Positions 27,237-34,732 of a stretch of 64,000 nt of DNA are shown in pieces. Numbering within the stretch: position 1 is the first letter of the stretch; each line of letters opens with the position of its first letter. Source of the stretch: Flavobacterium sp. (GTDB lineage: Bacteria > Bacteroidota > Bacteroidia > Flavobacteriales > Flavobacteriaceae); NCBI GenBank assembly GCA_023251135.1, contig JAHEZJ010000004.1, forward strand, positions 1 through 64,000, read 5' to 3'. The notes under the pieces were generated by a model that saw only the letters and a list, made by a program, of their open reading frames with translations, was not told the DNA's origin and did not search any database. The position numbers and the translations under genes were made by a program.

Positions 27237-27395
27237 ATATAGCATTCTATTTTTCCTAAAATAGAGCAATAAAGACTGTAAAACTCTCAGCACAAAAGCC
27301 TTAAAAGCTGCTTTTCATTTTATTTGAGAGTTCAGATTGTAACGTTTTCCAAAAATAAATTATACTTTTTTAACCCATTAAAAATCTCAAGTATT

Positions 27396-27770
27396 ATGAA
27401 AATTGCTACCATTATTGTCCGTGTTTTAATTGGTCTTTTGTTACTATTCGCCTCTCTTAGTTTTTTCTTTAAACTGGCACCGGAACCGGAAACTACCGGT
27501 GATTTTAAAGCTTTTAACATGGGACTTGTAGCCTCAACTTATTTATTGCCTTTAGCAAAATCAATCGAACTTCTTTGCGGTATTGCTTTTGTAACGGGGC
27601 GTTATGTAACATTGGCTAATATATTGATCCTACCAATTACGGTAAACATTCTGTTTATTAATTATTTTCTGGCTCCACAAGGTTTGCCGCTAGCCATATT
27701 GCTGTTCCTTGCCAATTTATTTTTAATCTACAGATATTGGGATAATTATAAAAGTGTTTTCACCAGATAG
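27396..27770 (+). CDS. DoxX-like small membrane protein
   Basis: With the ATG at 27396 the product is 124 residues and starts directly with its first helix (MKIATIIVRVLIGLLLLFAS); an ATG at 27324 would add 24 residues of unlikely composition. Four helices are visible, with a short polar loop (KLAPEPETTGDFKAFN) after the first, as in the DoxX/DUF417-like group. DoxX relatives are inner-membrane proteins linked to quinone, thiol or oxidant metabolism; the exact role here is not known. A good terminator follows. Confidence 0.72.
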   Translation: MKIATIIVRVLIGLLLLFASLSFFFKLAPEPETTGDFKAFNMGLVASTYLLPLAKSIELLCGIAFVTGRYVTLANILILPITVNILFINYFLAPQGLPLAILLFLANLFLIYRYWDNYKSVFTR

Positions 27771-27795
27771 TCCATTTTCACTTTATACCAAAAGT

Positions 27796-27832
27796 AAACC
27801 CGACAGATTTTAAAAACCTGTCGGGTTTGTTA
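27796..27832 (+). terminator. intrinsic terminator after the DoxX-like gene
   Basis: AAACCCGACAG and CTGTCGGGTTT form a perfect 11-bp stem with an 11-base loop, then TGTTATTTT. Confidence 0.78.
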
Positions 27833-27840
27833 TTTTAAAA

Positions 27841-28152
27841 GTATACGTGCACTGTAACCTAGAACTACAACTGCTATCCCGTGTAATCTCAAATCGATAG
27901 CAATTTCATTTTAATCCGAATAAAAAGGACCAAAAAATGAAACCTTAAGCATACCAACATTGTCCTTTTTGACAAACCTGGCTTTTCCCGATGCTTTCCT
28001 CCCATTTGTCTTTTATGACATTATAGCCCCTGTTATTAACCTTTTATCAATCATTAGCATTTAAAAGAACCAGTAGTTACATTGTTTAAAACTCACTTGC
28101 ATTGATAATCTCACCCGGCAATTTTACTAAATGTTTTAGAGGAGTCAAAAGT
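27841..28152 (-). pseudogene. decayed lipocalin (Blc-type) gene
   Basis: Read on the minus strand the sequence still gives, in pieces, the order of a bacterial lipocalin: TFDSSK, then IAG-DYQ-K--LNNVTT, LNAND--KVNNRGYNVIKDK, WEESIGK, a one-base shift, ARFVKKDNVGMLKVSFFG, PFYSD, a stop, then NEIAID and IAVVVLGYSARI. The NRGYN and KVSFFGPFY motifs are lipocalin hallmarks. At least five in-frame stops and one frameshift are present, and both ends are lost, so it is a dead gene. Intact lipocalins of this type are outer-membrane lipoproteins that bind lipids. Confidence 0.75.
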
Positions 28153-28410
28153 GGATTTTTTGATTTTTTTTGATCTTCAAAAACAAATCAGATTTCTAAT
28201 TCTTCATTTCTTCTAAAAGCAAAACTACACCACTGTTTTTCAAAACATTACCACTTTCATCTTACTAAATACAGCGACAGAATTCTACCTCTAATTTACA
28301 AAATTTTTCCTAAACTTCCTCTTTTTTGAACTCAAATTTTAAAAGAATAAAATTGATCTCTCTAAATAGTTTTACTAAACAACTATATTTGATTAAAATT
28401 AGCCTTTTAC
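28153..28410. other. A/T-rich gap upstream of the decayed lipocalin
   Basis: No intact gene. Long T-runs near 28156-28175. On the minus strand this would be the lost lipocalin start and promoter; on the plus strand the last 60 bp hold the promoter of the gene at 28411 (TATATTTG at 28382 resembles the -7 box). Confidence 0.35.
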
Positions 28411-29064
28411 ATGAAAAAATACCATTTGATTGTTTTATTACTGTGTATTAATTTTTCGAGATCACAATCTATAAAATCTGTAGATTCTCTAACCATTGAA
28501 ATCTGTAAATCATTAGTGCAAAACAAAGTGCTGGACAATGAAATCAGAATTAATACAATCAATAAGACTCATATCACTCCTTACCTGACAAAATTTAAAG
28601 ACAGCATCGTGCAAAGGAGAGTATTTGAACAGGTATTTTACCGATTACATAAAAACTGCAACGAATTTGTAGCACTTTTTCCAAATGAATCTGCACAAAG
28701 CAGCTGGTCAATGCAGGATGAAAAGCCTCTCGATGAAATATCTAAAGAAGAATGCAATCGTTTTGACCAATCTTCAAAATATTATTATTTCGAGCATGGA
28801 GGTGCTAAAGTAGAAGTAACTTTAAACGATGATCTATGGATAGAAAAATTTGCCGACAATACTTTTTCAAAATTGCATTTCAGAATGAAAAGTAATTGTG
28901 AATTTGAACTGGAATTTATTGAAAGCAACAATCTGGCACGAAAAAATTTAAGTATCAAAGGCGACAAGTATTTGTATCATTTGTACAAAGAAGAGAATGG
29001 GACTTATGGTGTGTATTTAAAGAACAAAGAAACTTATTACACTTTTACTGTAATTAAGCAATAA
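28411..29064 (+). CDS. secreted protein of unknown function
   Basis: The 217-residue protein has a signal peptide (MKKYHLIVLLLCINFSRSQS). The mature part has a helical N-terminal third (SLTIEICKSLVQNKVLDNEI) with Cys32 and Cys83 and a beta-rich C-terminal half (FEHGGAKVEVTLNDDLWIEK). No family recognised. The ATG follows about 20 bp after a TATATTTG sequence (near 28382-28389) that may be its -7 box. A strong shared terminator follows at once. Confidence 0.6.
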   Translation: MKKYHLIVLLLCINFSRSQSIKSVDSLTIEICKSLVQNKVLDNEIRINTINKTHITPYLTKFKDSIVQRRVFEQVFYRLHKNCNEFVALFPNESAQSSWSMQDEKPLDEISKEECNRFDQSSKYYYFEHGGAKVEVTLNDDLWIEKFADNTFSKLHFRMKSNCEFELEFIESNNLARKNLSIKGDKYLYHLYKEENGTYGVYLKNKETYYTFTVIKQ

Positions 29065-29098
29065 AAAAACCGTCAGAATCACTTCTGACGGTTTTTTA
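29063..29098. terminator. bidirectional terminator between the 28411 gene and lpd
   Basis: AAAAAACCGTCAGAA and TTCTGACGGTTTTTT form a perfect 15-bp stem with a 4-base loop and A/T runs on both sides, so it ends both convergent genes. Confidence 0.85.
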
Positions 29099-29116
29099 AC
29101 TATAGTTTTACGTAGC

Positions 29117-30520
29117 TTATACGTGTAATGCTCTGTTGTCTGTAGCTGCCAAAGCTGCTTCTTTTACTGCTTCAGCAAAAGTTGGGTGTGCATGGCTCAT
29201 TCTTGAGATATCTTCAGCAGAAGCTTTAAATTCCATTGCAGTAACTGCCTCAGCAATTAAATCTGCTGTACGGGCTCCAATCATGTGAACACCTAAAACT
29301 TCATCTGTCTTAGCGTCAGCAATAATTTTTACGAAACCGTCAAGATCTCCACTTGCTCTTGCACGTCCTAATGCTTTGAAAGGGAAGCTTCCTACTTTGT
29401 ATTCTGTTCCTGAAGCTTTTACCTGCTCTTCTGTTTGTCCAACAGCAGCAACTTCCGGCCAAGTGTACACTACACCAGGAATTAGGTTATAATCGATATG
29501 TGGTTTTTGACCTGCTAAGATTTCAGCAACCATAGTTCCTTCTTCTTCTGCTTTGTGTGCCAACATTGCTCCACGAACAACGTCACCAATAGCATAGATG
29601 TTTGGAACATTAGTTTGTAAATGATCGTTTACTTCTACCTGTCCTCTGTCTGAAATTTTCACTCCTGCTTTGTCAGCGTTCAATCCGTCTGTATATGGAC
29701 GACGACCAACAGAAACTAATGAATAATCTCCTTCTAAAGTGATAGTTTCTCCTTTTGCATTCTCAGCCTGAACCACAACAGCATCGCCATTTCTTTCTAC
29801 TGATTTTACTTTGTGAGAAACGTAGAATTTCATTCCTTGTTTTTTCAATACTTTCGTTAATTCTTTAGACAAAGCGCTATCCATTCCCGGGATAATTCTG
29901 TCCATGAATTCCACTACAGAAACCTGAGCTCCTAAACGAAGATAAACTTGTCCAAGCTCAATTCCGATTACTCCACCACCAATAATTACAAGGTGTTTTG
30001 GAACTTCTTTTAAAGCTAAAGCCTCAGTAGAAGTGATGATTCTTTCTTTGTCAATTTTAATGAAAGGCAAAGAAGATGGTTTAGAACCTGTAGCGATCAC
30101 AGTATATTTTGCTTCAATAGTTTCAGAAGTCCCGTCAGCTTTTGCTACAGCAATATGTGTTGCATCTGCGAAAGAACCTAAACCATTAAAAACAGTAATT
30201 TTATTTTTATCCATTAAGTAGTTGATTCCACCTACGGTTTGATCTACAACTGCTTGTTTTCGCGCGATCATTTTCTCTAAATTGATTTTTACATCTCCAG
30301 AAACTTCGATTCCGTGATCTGCAAAATGTGCAATTTCTGCATAATGATGAGAAGACGATAATAATGCTTTTGAAGGAATACAACCTACGTTAAGGCAAGT
30401 TCCGCCCAAAGAGTTATACTTTTCTACAATTGCAGTTTTAAAACCTAATTGTGCGCAACGAATTGCTGATACATATCCGCCAGGACCTGAACCTATAATG
30501 ACTACGTCAAATGAACTCAT
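29117..30520 (-). CDS. lpdA: dihydrolipoyl dehydrogenase (E3)
   Basis: The 467-residue flavoprotein shows the FAD-binding GSGPGGYVSAIRCAQLG, the redox disulfide GGTCLNVGCIPSK (Cys42, Cys47), the NAD site GGGVIGIELGQVYLRLG, the second FAD segment NIYAIGDVV and the C-terminal His-Glu dyad HAHPTFAEAVKEA. It reoxidises dihydrolipoamide in 2-oxoacid dehydrogenase and glycine cleavage complexes in the cytoplasm. It is alone here, with no E1 or E2 genes nearby, as often in Flavobacterium. A TAATTTTG promoter box lies 28 bp upstream. Confidence 0.95.
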   Translation of the reverse strand: MSSFDVVIIGSGPGGYVSAIRCAQLGFKTAIVEKYNSLGGTCLNVGCIPSKALLSSSHHYAEIAHFADHGIEVSGDVKINLEKMIARKQAVVDQTVGGINYLMDKNKITVFNGLGSFADATHIAVAKADGTSETIEAKYTVIATGSKPSSLPFIKIDKERIITSTEALALKEVPKHLVIIGGGVIGIELGQVYLRLGAQVSVVEFMDRIIPGMDSALSKELTKVLKKQGMKFYVSHKVKSVERNGDAVVVQAENAKGETITLEGDYSLVSVGRRPYTDGLNADKAGVKISDRGQVEVNDHLQTNVPNIYAIGDVVRGAMLAHKAEEEGTMVAEILAGQKPHIDYNLIPGVVYTWPEVAAVGQTEEQVKASGTEYKVGSFPFKALGRARASGDLDGFVKIIADAKTDEVLGVHMIGARTADLIAEAVTAMEFKASAEDISRMSHAHPTFAEAVKEAALAATDNRALHV

Positions 30521-30547
30521 AGTTTGTCTATTTTATTTTTAGCGATA

Positions 30548-30555
30548 CAAAATTA
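30548..30555 (-). promoter_or_regulatory. -7 promoter element TAATTTTG of lpdA
   Basis: Exact TAnnTTTG on the minus strand, 28 bp before the start codon. No TTG at the usual distance. Confidence 0.5.
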
Positions 30556-30828
30556 AGGAATAAAGTTTTGTTTAAAGTTTAAATCTCAATGTTTTTTGTG
30601 TGAAATTTTACTTAATGTTTTACTTGGGATTGGTTTGCCAGATCTGCAAAGATTTGATACGTTTAGGTTGCTTTTTTTCGCTCGTAAAGGCGCGAAGGCG
30701 CAAAGGTTCTTCCTATCTGAAATCGGTTTTTGAAGATCGAAAAGTAAGGTTCTCGCAGATTTGGCAGATCAGGCAGATTTTTTTCTTTTGATAATCGTGG
30801 AGACGCACAAAACATTATTTAGTGCGCG
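30556..30828. repeat. intergenic stretch made of dispersed-repeat fragments
   Basis: Contains CAGATCTGCAAAGATTTG, a block of GGCGCGAAGGCGCAAAGG and a CAGATTTGGCAGATCAGG block. Such CAGATT and GCGAAGGCGCAAAGG blocks recur between genes in this genus and in this window (32290-32360, 34530-34690). A 63-codon open frame runs through it but its composition is that of the repeat, so I do not call a gene. Confidence 0.45.
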
Positions 30829-30963
30829 GGGAATTTCTCAAATTCAAACGAAATTTCGTCAGAAGAGCAAGCCAAAATGGGCTTGACAGAAAGCCTGATT
30901 CGTTTTTCTATTGGTCTTGACAATGACATAGAGCGTACTTATGAAATGATGAAAAGTTCATGA
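30829..30963 (+). pseudogene. C-terminal remnant of a Cys/Met-metabolism PLP enzyme
   Basis: The frame ending at TGA 30961-30963 reads ISSEEQAKMGLTESLIRFSI followed by GLDNDIERTYEMMKSS. This is the conserved C terminus of the cystathionine gamma-synthase / methionine gamma-lyase / O-acylhomoserine sulfhydrylase family (S-x-EEQ-x-x-MGLT-x-x-LIR-x-S-x-GL). Only about 40 of some 390 residues remain, without start codon or catalytic lysine region, so it is a leftover from a deletion. Confidence 0.7.
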
Positions 30964-31035
30964 TTGAACTTGGGATTTTGAACCCCTTAAAGATTCTCAA
31001 AAAAGTTTTTATAGAAATTTGCTAAGTTTATTTTT

Positions 31036-31085
31036 GCCACGAATTCACGAATATATTATTCAAAAAAAATTCGTGAATTCGCGGC
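31036..31085. repeat. GCCACGAATTCACGAAT inverted repeat
   Basis: GCCACGAATTCACGAAT (31036-31052) and its near-exact reverse complement (31069-31085, one mismatch) with a 16-base A/T loop. It lies 6 bp past the stop of the minus-strand DUF695 gene and may end that transcript. The same repeat occurs at 48341-48389. Confidence 0.65.
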
Positions 31086-31091
31086 TATAAG

Positions 31092-32186
31092 CTATCTCGC
31101 CTCGTAATGCCTAAACGTTTGCCAGTATTTGTCTTTGTAGATTTCGTAACTTATATCAAAAGAACTACTATATTTTTTAAGTATTGCATCTGCTGTTTTT
31201 GATGGCTTTCTAAAATCCTTGCACGCAAAAAATATTTCCCTTTTGCTCCCTACCGTTTCTCTTCCAATGTTTAAATATCCATCAAAGTCTTTCAATTCGA
31301 CTGTAATTTCATCTTCAATTTCATTCAGTAATTGATACGTTTCTTCGTCAGGCATTCCATTAGTATTACTTCCATCAAACGGAATACTAATAATAAACAT
31401 CCACGGATGTGATGCTTTTTTATCCCATTCCAAAATAGATGTATTCATAATCGCTAAGAGAATACCGCCTTCCTCTGTATTTGCTTCAAAGCTTGAATAA
31501 CTATCATTTTCAGTATTGTACCTGATGCCTTCATATTTTTCCACAAACTCTTTTTCTCTCCAAATCAAATAATCTTTTAATTTTCCAATTGGTATTAACT
31601 CCTCAGAAATTTCGTTGTTTCCTATTACTTGCATGTTATCTATCGAAGTAACAGAATCCAATTCGCCTAAATAATTATCCAGAAAAATATAAACTCCGTT
31701 AATTATTAACTGCTTCTTATCTTCTGTAAAATGATCGTAAACGATCGTCAAATCAATTACATCTGGAAAGTCTTTTTTTATATTAGGATAAAATTTTAAA
31801 TTATCACCATTGAGTTCAAAATTTTCAAACTTTATTCCAACATTTTCAATATTTATTGCAGGCTTAAGAGCAGTGAATTTCCAACCTTCAATTTTTGGTG
31901 CAGTATTTACTAACTCTTCTATTATATAAATATTTTTAATTACTCCGTCGGGCGTTAAAACTAATTCAGCTGTCTGACTATCGATCATTCCCGCCAAAAA
32001 ATAAATCTGAGAGTGAATTTCTGCTAATTTTGGCCCCAATTTATCAAAAAAGCCTTTAGGGATGTTTTCTCCCCTTTGAACAATATTAAAAAACTCTTTT
32101 TCATTTTTCAGAAACCAATTCCAAAAATCATCATACGAATTTATTGGGGCTTGCTTTTTACCCAATATTTTATCAAAAAAACCCAT
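31092..32186 (-). CDS. DUF695 domain protein
   Basis: The 364-residue cytoplasmic protein starts MGFFDKILGKKQAPINSY. Residues 1-210 form a region seen in other Bacteroidota hypotheticals (FWNWFLKNEKEFFNIV). Residues 225-340 fit DUF695 (SHPWMFIISIPFDG and TYQLLNEIEDEITVEL, followed by the DGYLNIGRET strand). DUF695 proteins have no settled function; some lie near polymorphic toxin or immunity genes, but none is seen here. A TATTTTTG promoter box (32214-32221) lies 28 bp upstream. The flanks are repeat-rich, which fits an accessory gene. Confidence 0.68.
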   Translation of the reverse strand: MGFFDKILGKKQAPINSYDDFWNWFLKNEKEFFNIVQRGENIPKGFFDKLGPKLAEIHSQIYFLAGMIDSQTAELVLTPDGVIKNIYIIEELVNTAPKIEGWKFTALKPAINIENVGIKFENFELNGDNLKFYPNIKKDFPDVIDLTIVYDHFTEDKKQLIINGVYIFLDNYLGELDSVTSIDNMQVIGNNEISEELIPIGKLKDYLIWREKEFVEKYEGIRYNTENDSYSSFEANTEEGGILLAIMNTSILEWDKKASHPWMFIISIPFDGSNTNGMPDEETYQLLNEIEDEITVELKDFDGYLNIGRETVGSKREIFFACKDFRKPSKTADAILKKYSSSFDISYEIYKDKYWQTFRHYEAR

Positions 32187-32213
32187 GTATAAAAAATTAA
32201 AAATCTATAAAAA

Positions 32214-32221
32214 CAAAAATA
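32214..32221 (-). promoter_or_regulatory. -7 promoter element TATTTTTG
   Basis: Exact TAnnTTTG on the minus strand, 28 bp before the DUF695 gene start. Confidence 0.45.
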
Positions 32222-32410
32222 AGAAAAAACCTTCTTTTAACTCTGTTTTCAAGATGAGAAATTTCATGAAATTTATTCGGAATTCTTCAGTACGGAACAC
32301 AGCGTTTTTCGCACAGATTTGCCCGATTTTCTTTTTTAGATTATAAACAGGTTTTTACTAATCTGCCTGAAACAAAAAAAAATTTTAACCTCTTTAATCT
32401 ACATCAAAAT

Positions 32411-32455
32411 AAAAAAGCCGTTCTGAAAACTACTTCTCAGAACGGCTTATCTTTT
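32411..32455 (-). terminator. intrinsic terminator of the permease gene
   Basis: AAGCCGTTCTGA and TCAGAACGGCTT form a 12-bp stem with a 10-base loop; on the minus strand it is followed by a run of six T. It lies 12 bp past the permease stop. Confidence 0.8.
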
Positions 32456-32466
32456 TTATATTCTAA

Positions 32467-34401
32467 CTATAAAGCTTCTACATTCAGCTTACTGTTTCTT
32501 CGGCTGAAGCCAAAGTAAATACAAAGACCGATAAGCAACCAAACTGTGAAGTAAATCCAGTTCCAGACACTCAATTCAGCCATCATATACAAACAACAGA
32601 TTAACCCTAAAAGCGGAATCAATGATAGATTTTGTTTGAAAGCCCAAACTGTCAAGCCCATCAAAACAAGTAAAAAGATCCACATTGGAATTTTATGTTT
32701 GAACAAACTAAATCCGCTTTCGAATTTTAAGGAATCACTAATTGGTAAACCTTTTACAACCTCGGCATACTTCGCATCATCCGATTGATATTGACTTAGC
32801 AAATGCTCTAAATCGGCTGTTTCTGAAGTTTTATTCTGAACATCGATACTTTTTAGATAATTGAATACTTTTTCGGACTCACTTTTATCCAATGATGTAA
32901 TAATGTCTGCCGGGCTATTAATTTGAGTCTCGTTTGTGATAAAGCTCATCGTCGCTTTTTTATTGTATCCAAAGGCGAAAACTAATCCGATGATTAATAA
33001 AATCGGCATGATGTATTTTGAATTGATGTAAGGCGTTTTAAACTTTCCTCTTGGAATCTCCGGTTTGTTTTGCAATACCAAAACTCCGGCGCAAACCAAT
33101 ACGAAAGCAAATAAAGTTCCAATACTGCACAAATCTGTTACCATAGTAAGATTTAGGAACAAGGCTGGAACAGCAACCACAAATCCGGTTACAACAGTCG
33201 CATAAGAAGGTGTTTTGAACTTTGGATGTACGCGTGAGAAACGTTTTGGCAATAATCCGTCACGGCTCATGCTCATCCAGATACGAGGCTGACCCATTTG
33301 AAAAACCAATAAAACACTAGCCATAGCCACTACCGCACTTACTGCAATAATTCCGGACATCCATTTTAAGTCTAATTTTTCAAATACAAATGCTAGCGGA
33401 TCCCCTACATTTAATTCGTTATAACGTACCATTCCGGTAAGAACCAAGGCAATGGCGATATACAAAAGCGTACAAATAATAATGGCCCACATCATTCCGC
33501 GCGGTAAGTCTCTTTGCGGATTTTTACATTCTTCGGCCGTGGTAGAAATAGCATCAAAACCAATGTAAGCAAAGAATACTGCTGAAACTCCCTTTAGTAC
33601 TCCACTTACTCCATTTGGTGCAAACGGATCCCAGTTGGTCGTATCCACATAAAAGATACCCACTGCGATTACTAAAAGTACAATACAAAGTTTTACTACC
33701 ACCATAATGTTACTGGCATTACGGGACTCTTTCATTCCGCGATAAATCAATGCTGTAATTAAAATGATGATCAATAAAGCCGGAAGATCGGCAACAAAAT
33801 GAAAGGAACCAAATAAAACCGGTGAAGTCGTCCAGGCTGTATAAGCCGACTGCAGGGCTGGTTCTAAATTATCGAAAGCTTTTCCGCTGTGCATCAGAGC
33901 TGTTGCATTATTAAATCCGTTTGAAGCGGTTAAATAGTCCATTTGAACCCACTGCGGGAGGTGAATGCCTCCGCTGGCGAGCAGTCCTGTAAAATAATCA
34001 CTCCATGATATGGCGACGGTTATATTTCCAACCGAATATTCCATGATTAAAGCCCAACCAATAACCCAGGCAATAATTTCTCCAAAGGCAACATACGAAT
34101 AGGTATACGCACTTCCTGAAACGGGTACCATTGAGGCAAATTCAGCATAAGCAAAAGCCGCAAAACTACAAGCCACCGCTGTAAATAAGAACAAAAATAT
34201 AACGGCTGGCCCACCGTCTGCACTGGCTTTTCCGATAGTACTAAAAATTCCGGCACCAACAATAGCAGCGATTCCAAAGGCAGTTAAATCTCTAGCAGTT
34301 AAGTGTTTTCCTAATGCATTATGACCGTCTGCATCGTTTTTTGCAACCTGCTTCAGAATATCTTGTACCGTTTTTTTTCGGAATAAACCTGATAATGCCA
34401 T
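32467..34401 (-). CDS. APC family amino acid permease (CAT-like)
   Basis: The 644-residue protein has the APC start (LTARDLTAFGIAAIVGAGIF), GSAYTYSYVAFGEIIAWVIG, and FAYIGFDAISTTAEECKNPQ, all typical of cationic amino acid transporter-like permeases, in the inner membrane with 12 to 14 helices. Between helices near residues 485 and 570 there is a hydrophilic insert of about 85 residues (SPADIITSLDKSESEKVFNY, TADLEHLLSQYQSDDAKYAE) that ordinary members lack, followed by the C-terminal helices. Substrate not deducible. Monocistronic. Confidence 0.85.
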   Translation of the reverse strand: MALSGLFRKKTVQDILKQVAKNDADGHNALGKHLTARDLTAFGIAAIVGAGIFSTIGKASADGGPAVIFLFLFTAVACSFAAFAYAEFASMVPVSGSAYTYSYVAFGEIIAWVIGWALIMEYSVGNITVAISWSDYFTGLLASGGIHLPQWVQMDYLTASNGFNNATALMHSGKAFDNLEPALQSAYTAWTTSPVLFGSFHFVADLPALLIIILITALIYRGMKESRNASNIMVVVKLCIVLLVIAVGIFYVDTTNWDPFAPNGVSGVLKGVSAVFFAYIGFDAISTTAEECKNPQRDLPRGMMWAIIICTLLYIAIALVLTGMVRYNELNVGDPLAFVFEKLDLKWMSGIIAVSAVVAMASVLLVFQMGQPRIWMSMSRDGLLPKRFSRVHPKFKTPSYATVVTGFVVAVPALFLNLTMVTDLCSIGTLFAFVLVCAGVLVLQNKPEIPRGKFKTPYINSKYIMPILLIIGLVFAFGYNKKATMSFITNETQINSPADIITSLDKSESEKVFNYLKSIDVQNKTSETADLEHLLSQYQSDDAKYAEVVKGLPISDSLKFESGFSLFKHKIPMWIFLLVLMGLTVWAFKQNLSLIPLLGLICCLYMMAELSVWNWIYFTVWLLIGLCIYFGFSRRNSKLNVEAL

Positions 34402-34732
34402 ATGTAATTATGCTTTTAAAATTAATTTAATTCGGTCTTTGTGGTTTTATTTTGCAAATAATGCAAAAATTATCCTGATTTCAAATATATAAAACGATTT
34501 TGTTTTGCATCGTTTTTTGTGATGAATTATTTTGCCCACAGATTGTTGCGGATTAAACGGATTTACGCTGATTTTTTTTTTCGCCACGACCCGAGCGATA
34601 GCGAACAGGCGAAGCAATTTCGCGAATTAGCACAAATTATTCTTTTGCCACAGATTACGAGGATTAAAATGATTAAAAAAAATCTGCGTGAGAAAAATCT
34701 AAAATCTAAAATCTACATTCTAAAATCTAAAA
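34402..34732. repeat. repeat-rich gap between the permease and the dehydrogenase gene
   Basis: The permease promoter lies at the left edge. The rest is dispersed-repeat material: CACAGATTGTTGCGGATTAA, a GCGAACAGGCGAAGCAATTT block, CCACAGATTACGAGGATTAA, AATCTGCGTGAGAAA, and at 34690-34732 four tandem AAAATCTAAAATCTA-type units. Open frames across it are repeat-derived. Confidence 0.5.

Noticed and set aside
27921..27970. Terminator or attenuator formed by AAAAAGGAC and GTCCTTTTT
   Set aside because: The loop is 31 bases and both arms lie in the remains of the lipocalin coding sequence, so the pairing is probably incidental.
30600..30791. Plus-strand open frame of 63 codons after lpdA
   Set aside because: Its sequence is made of dispersed CAGATT and GCGAAGGCGCAAAGG repeat blocks and has no protein-like pattern.
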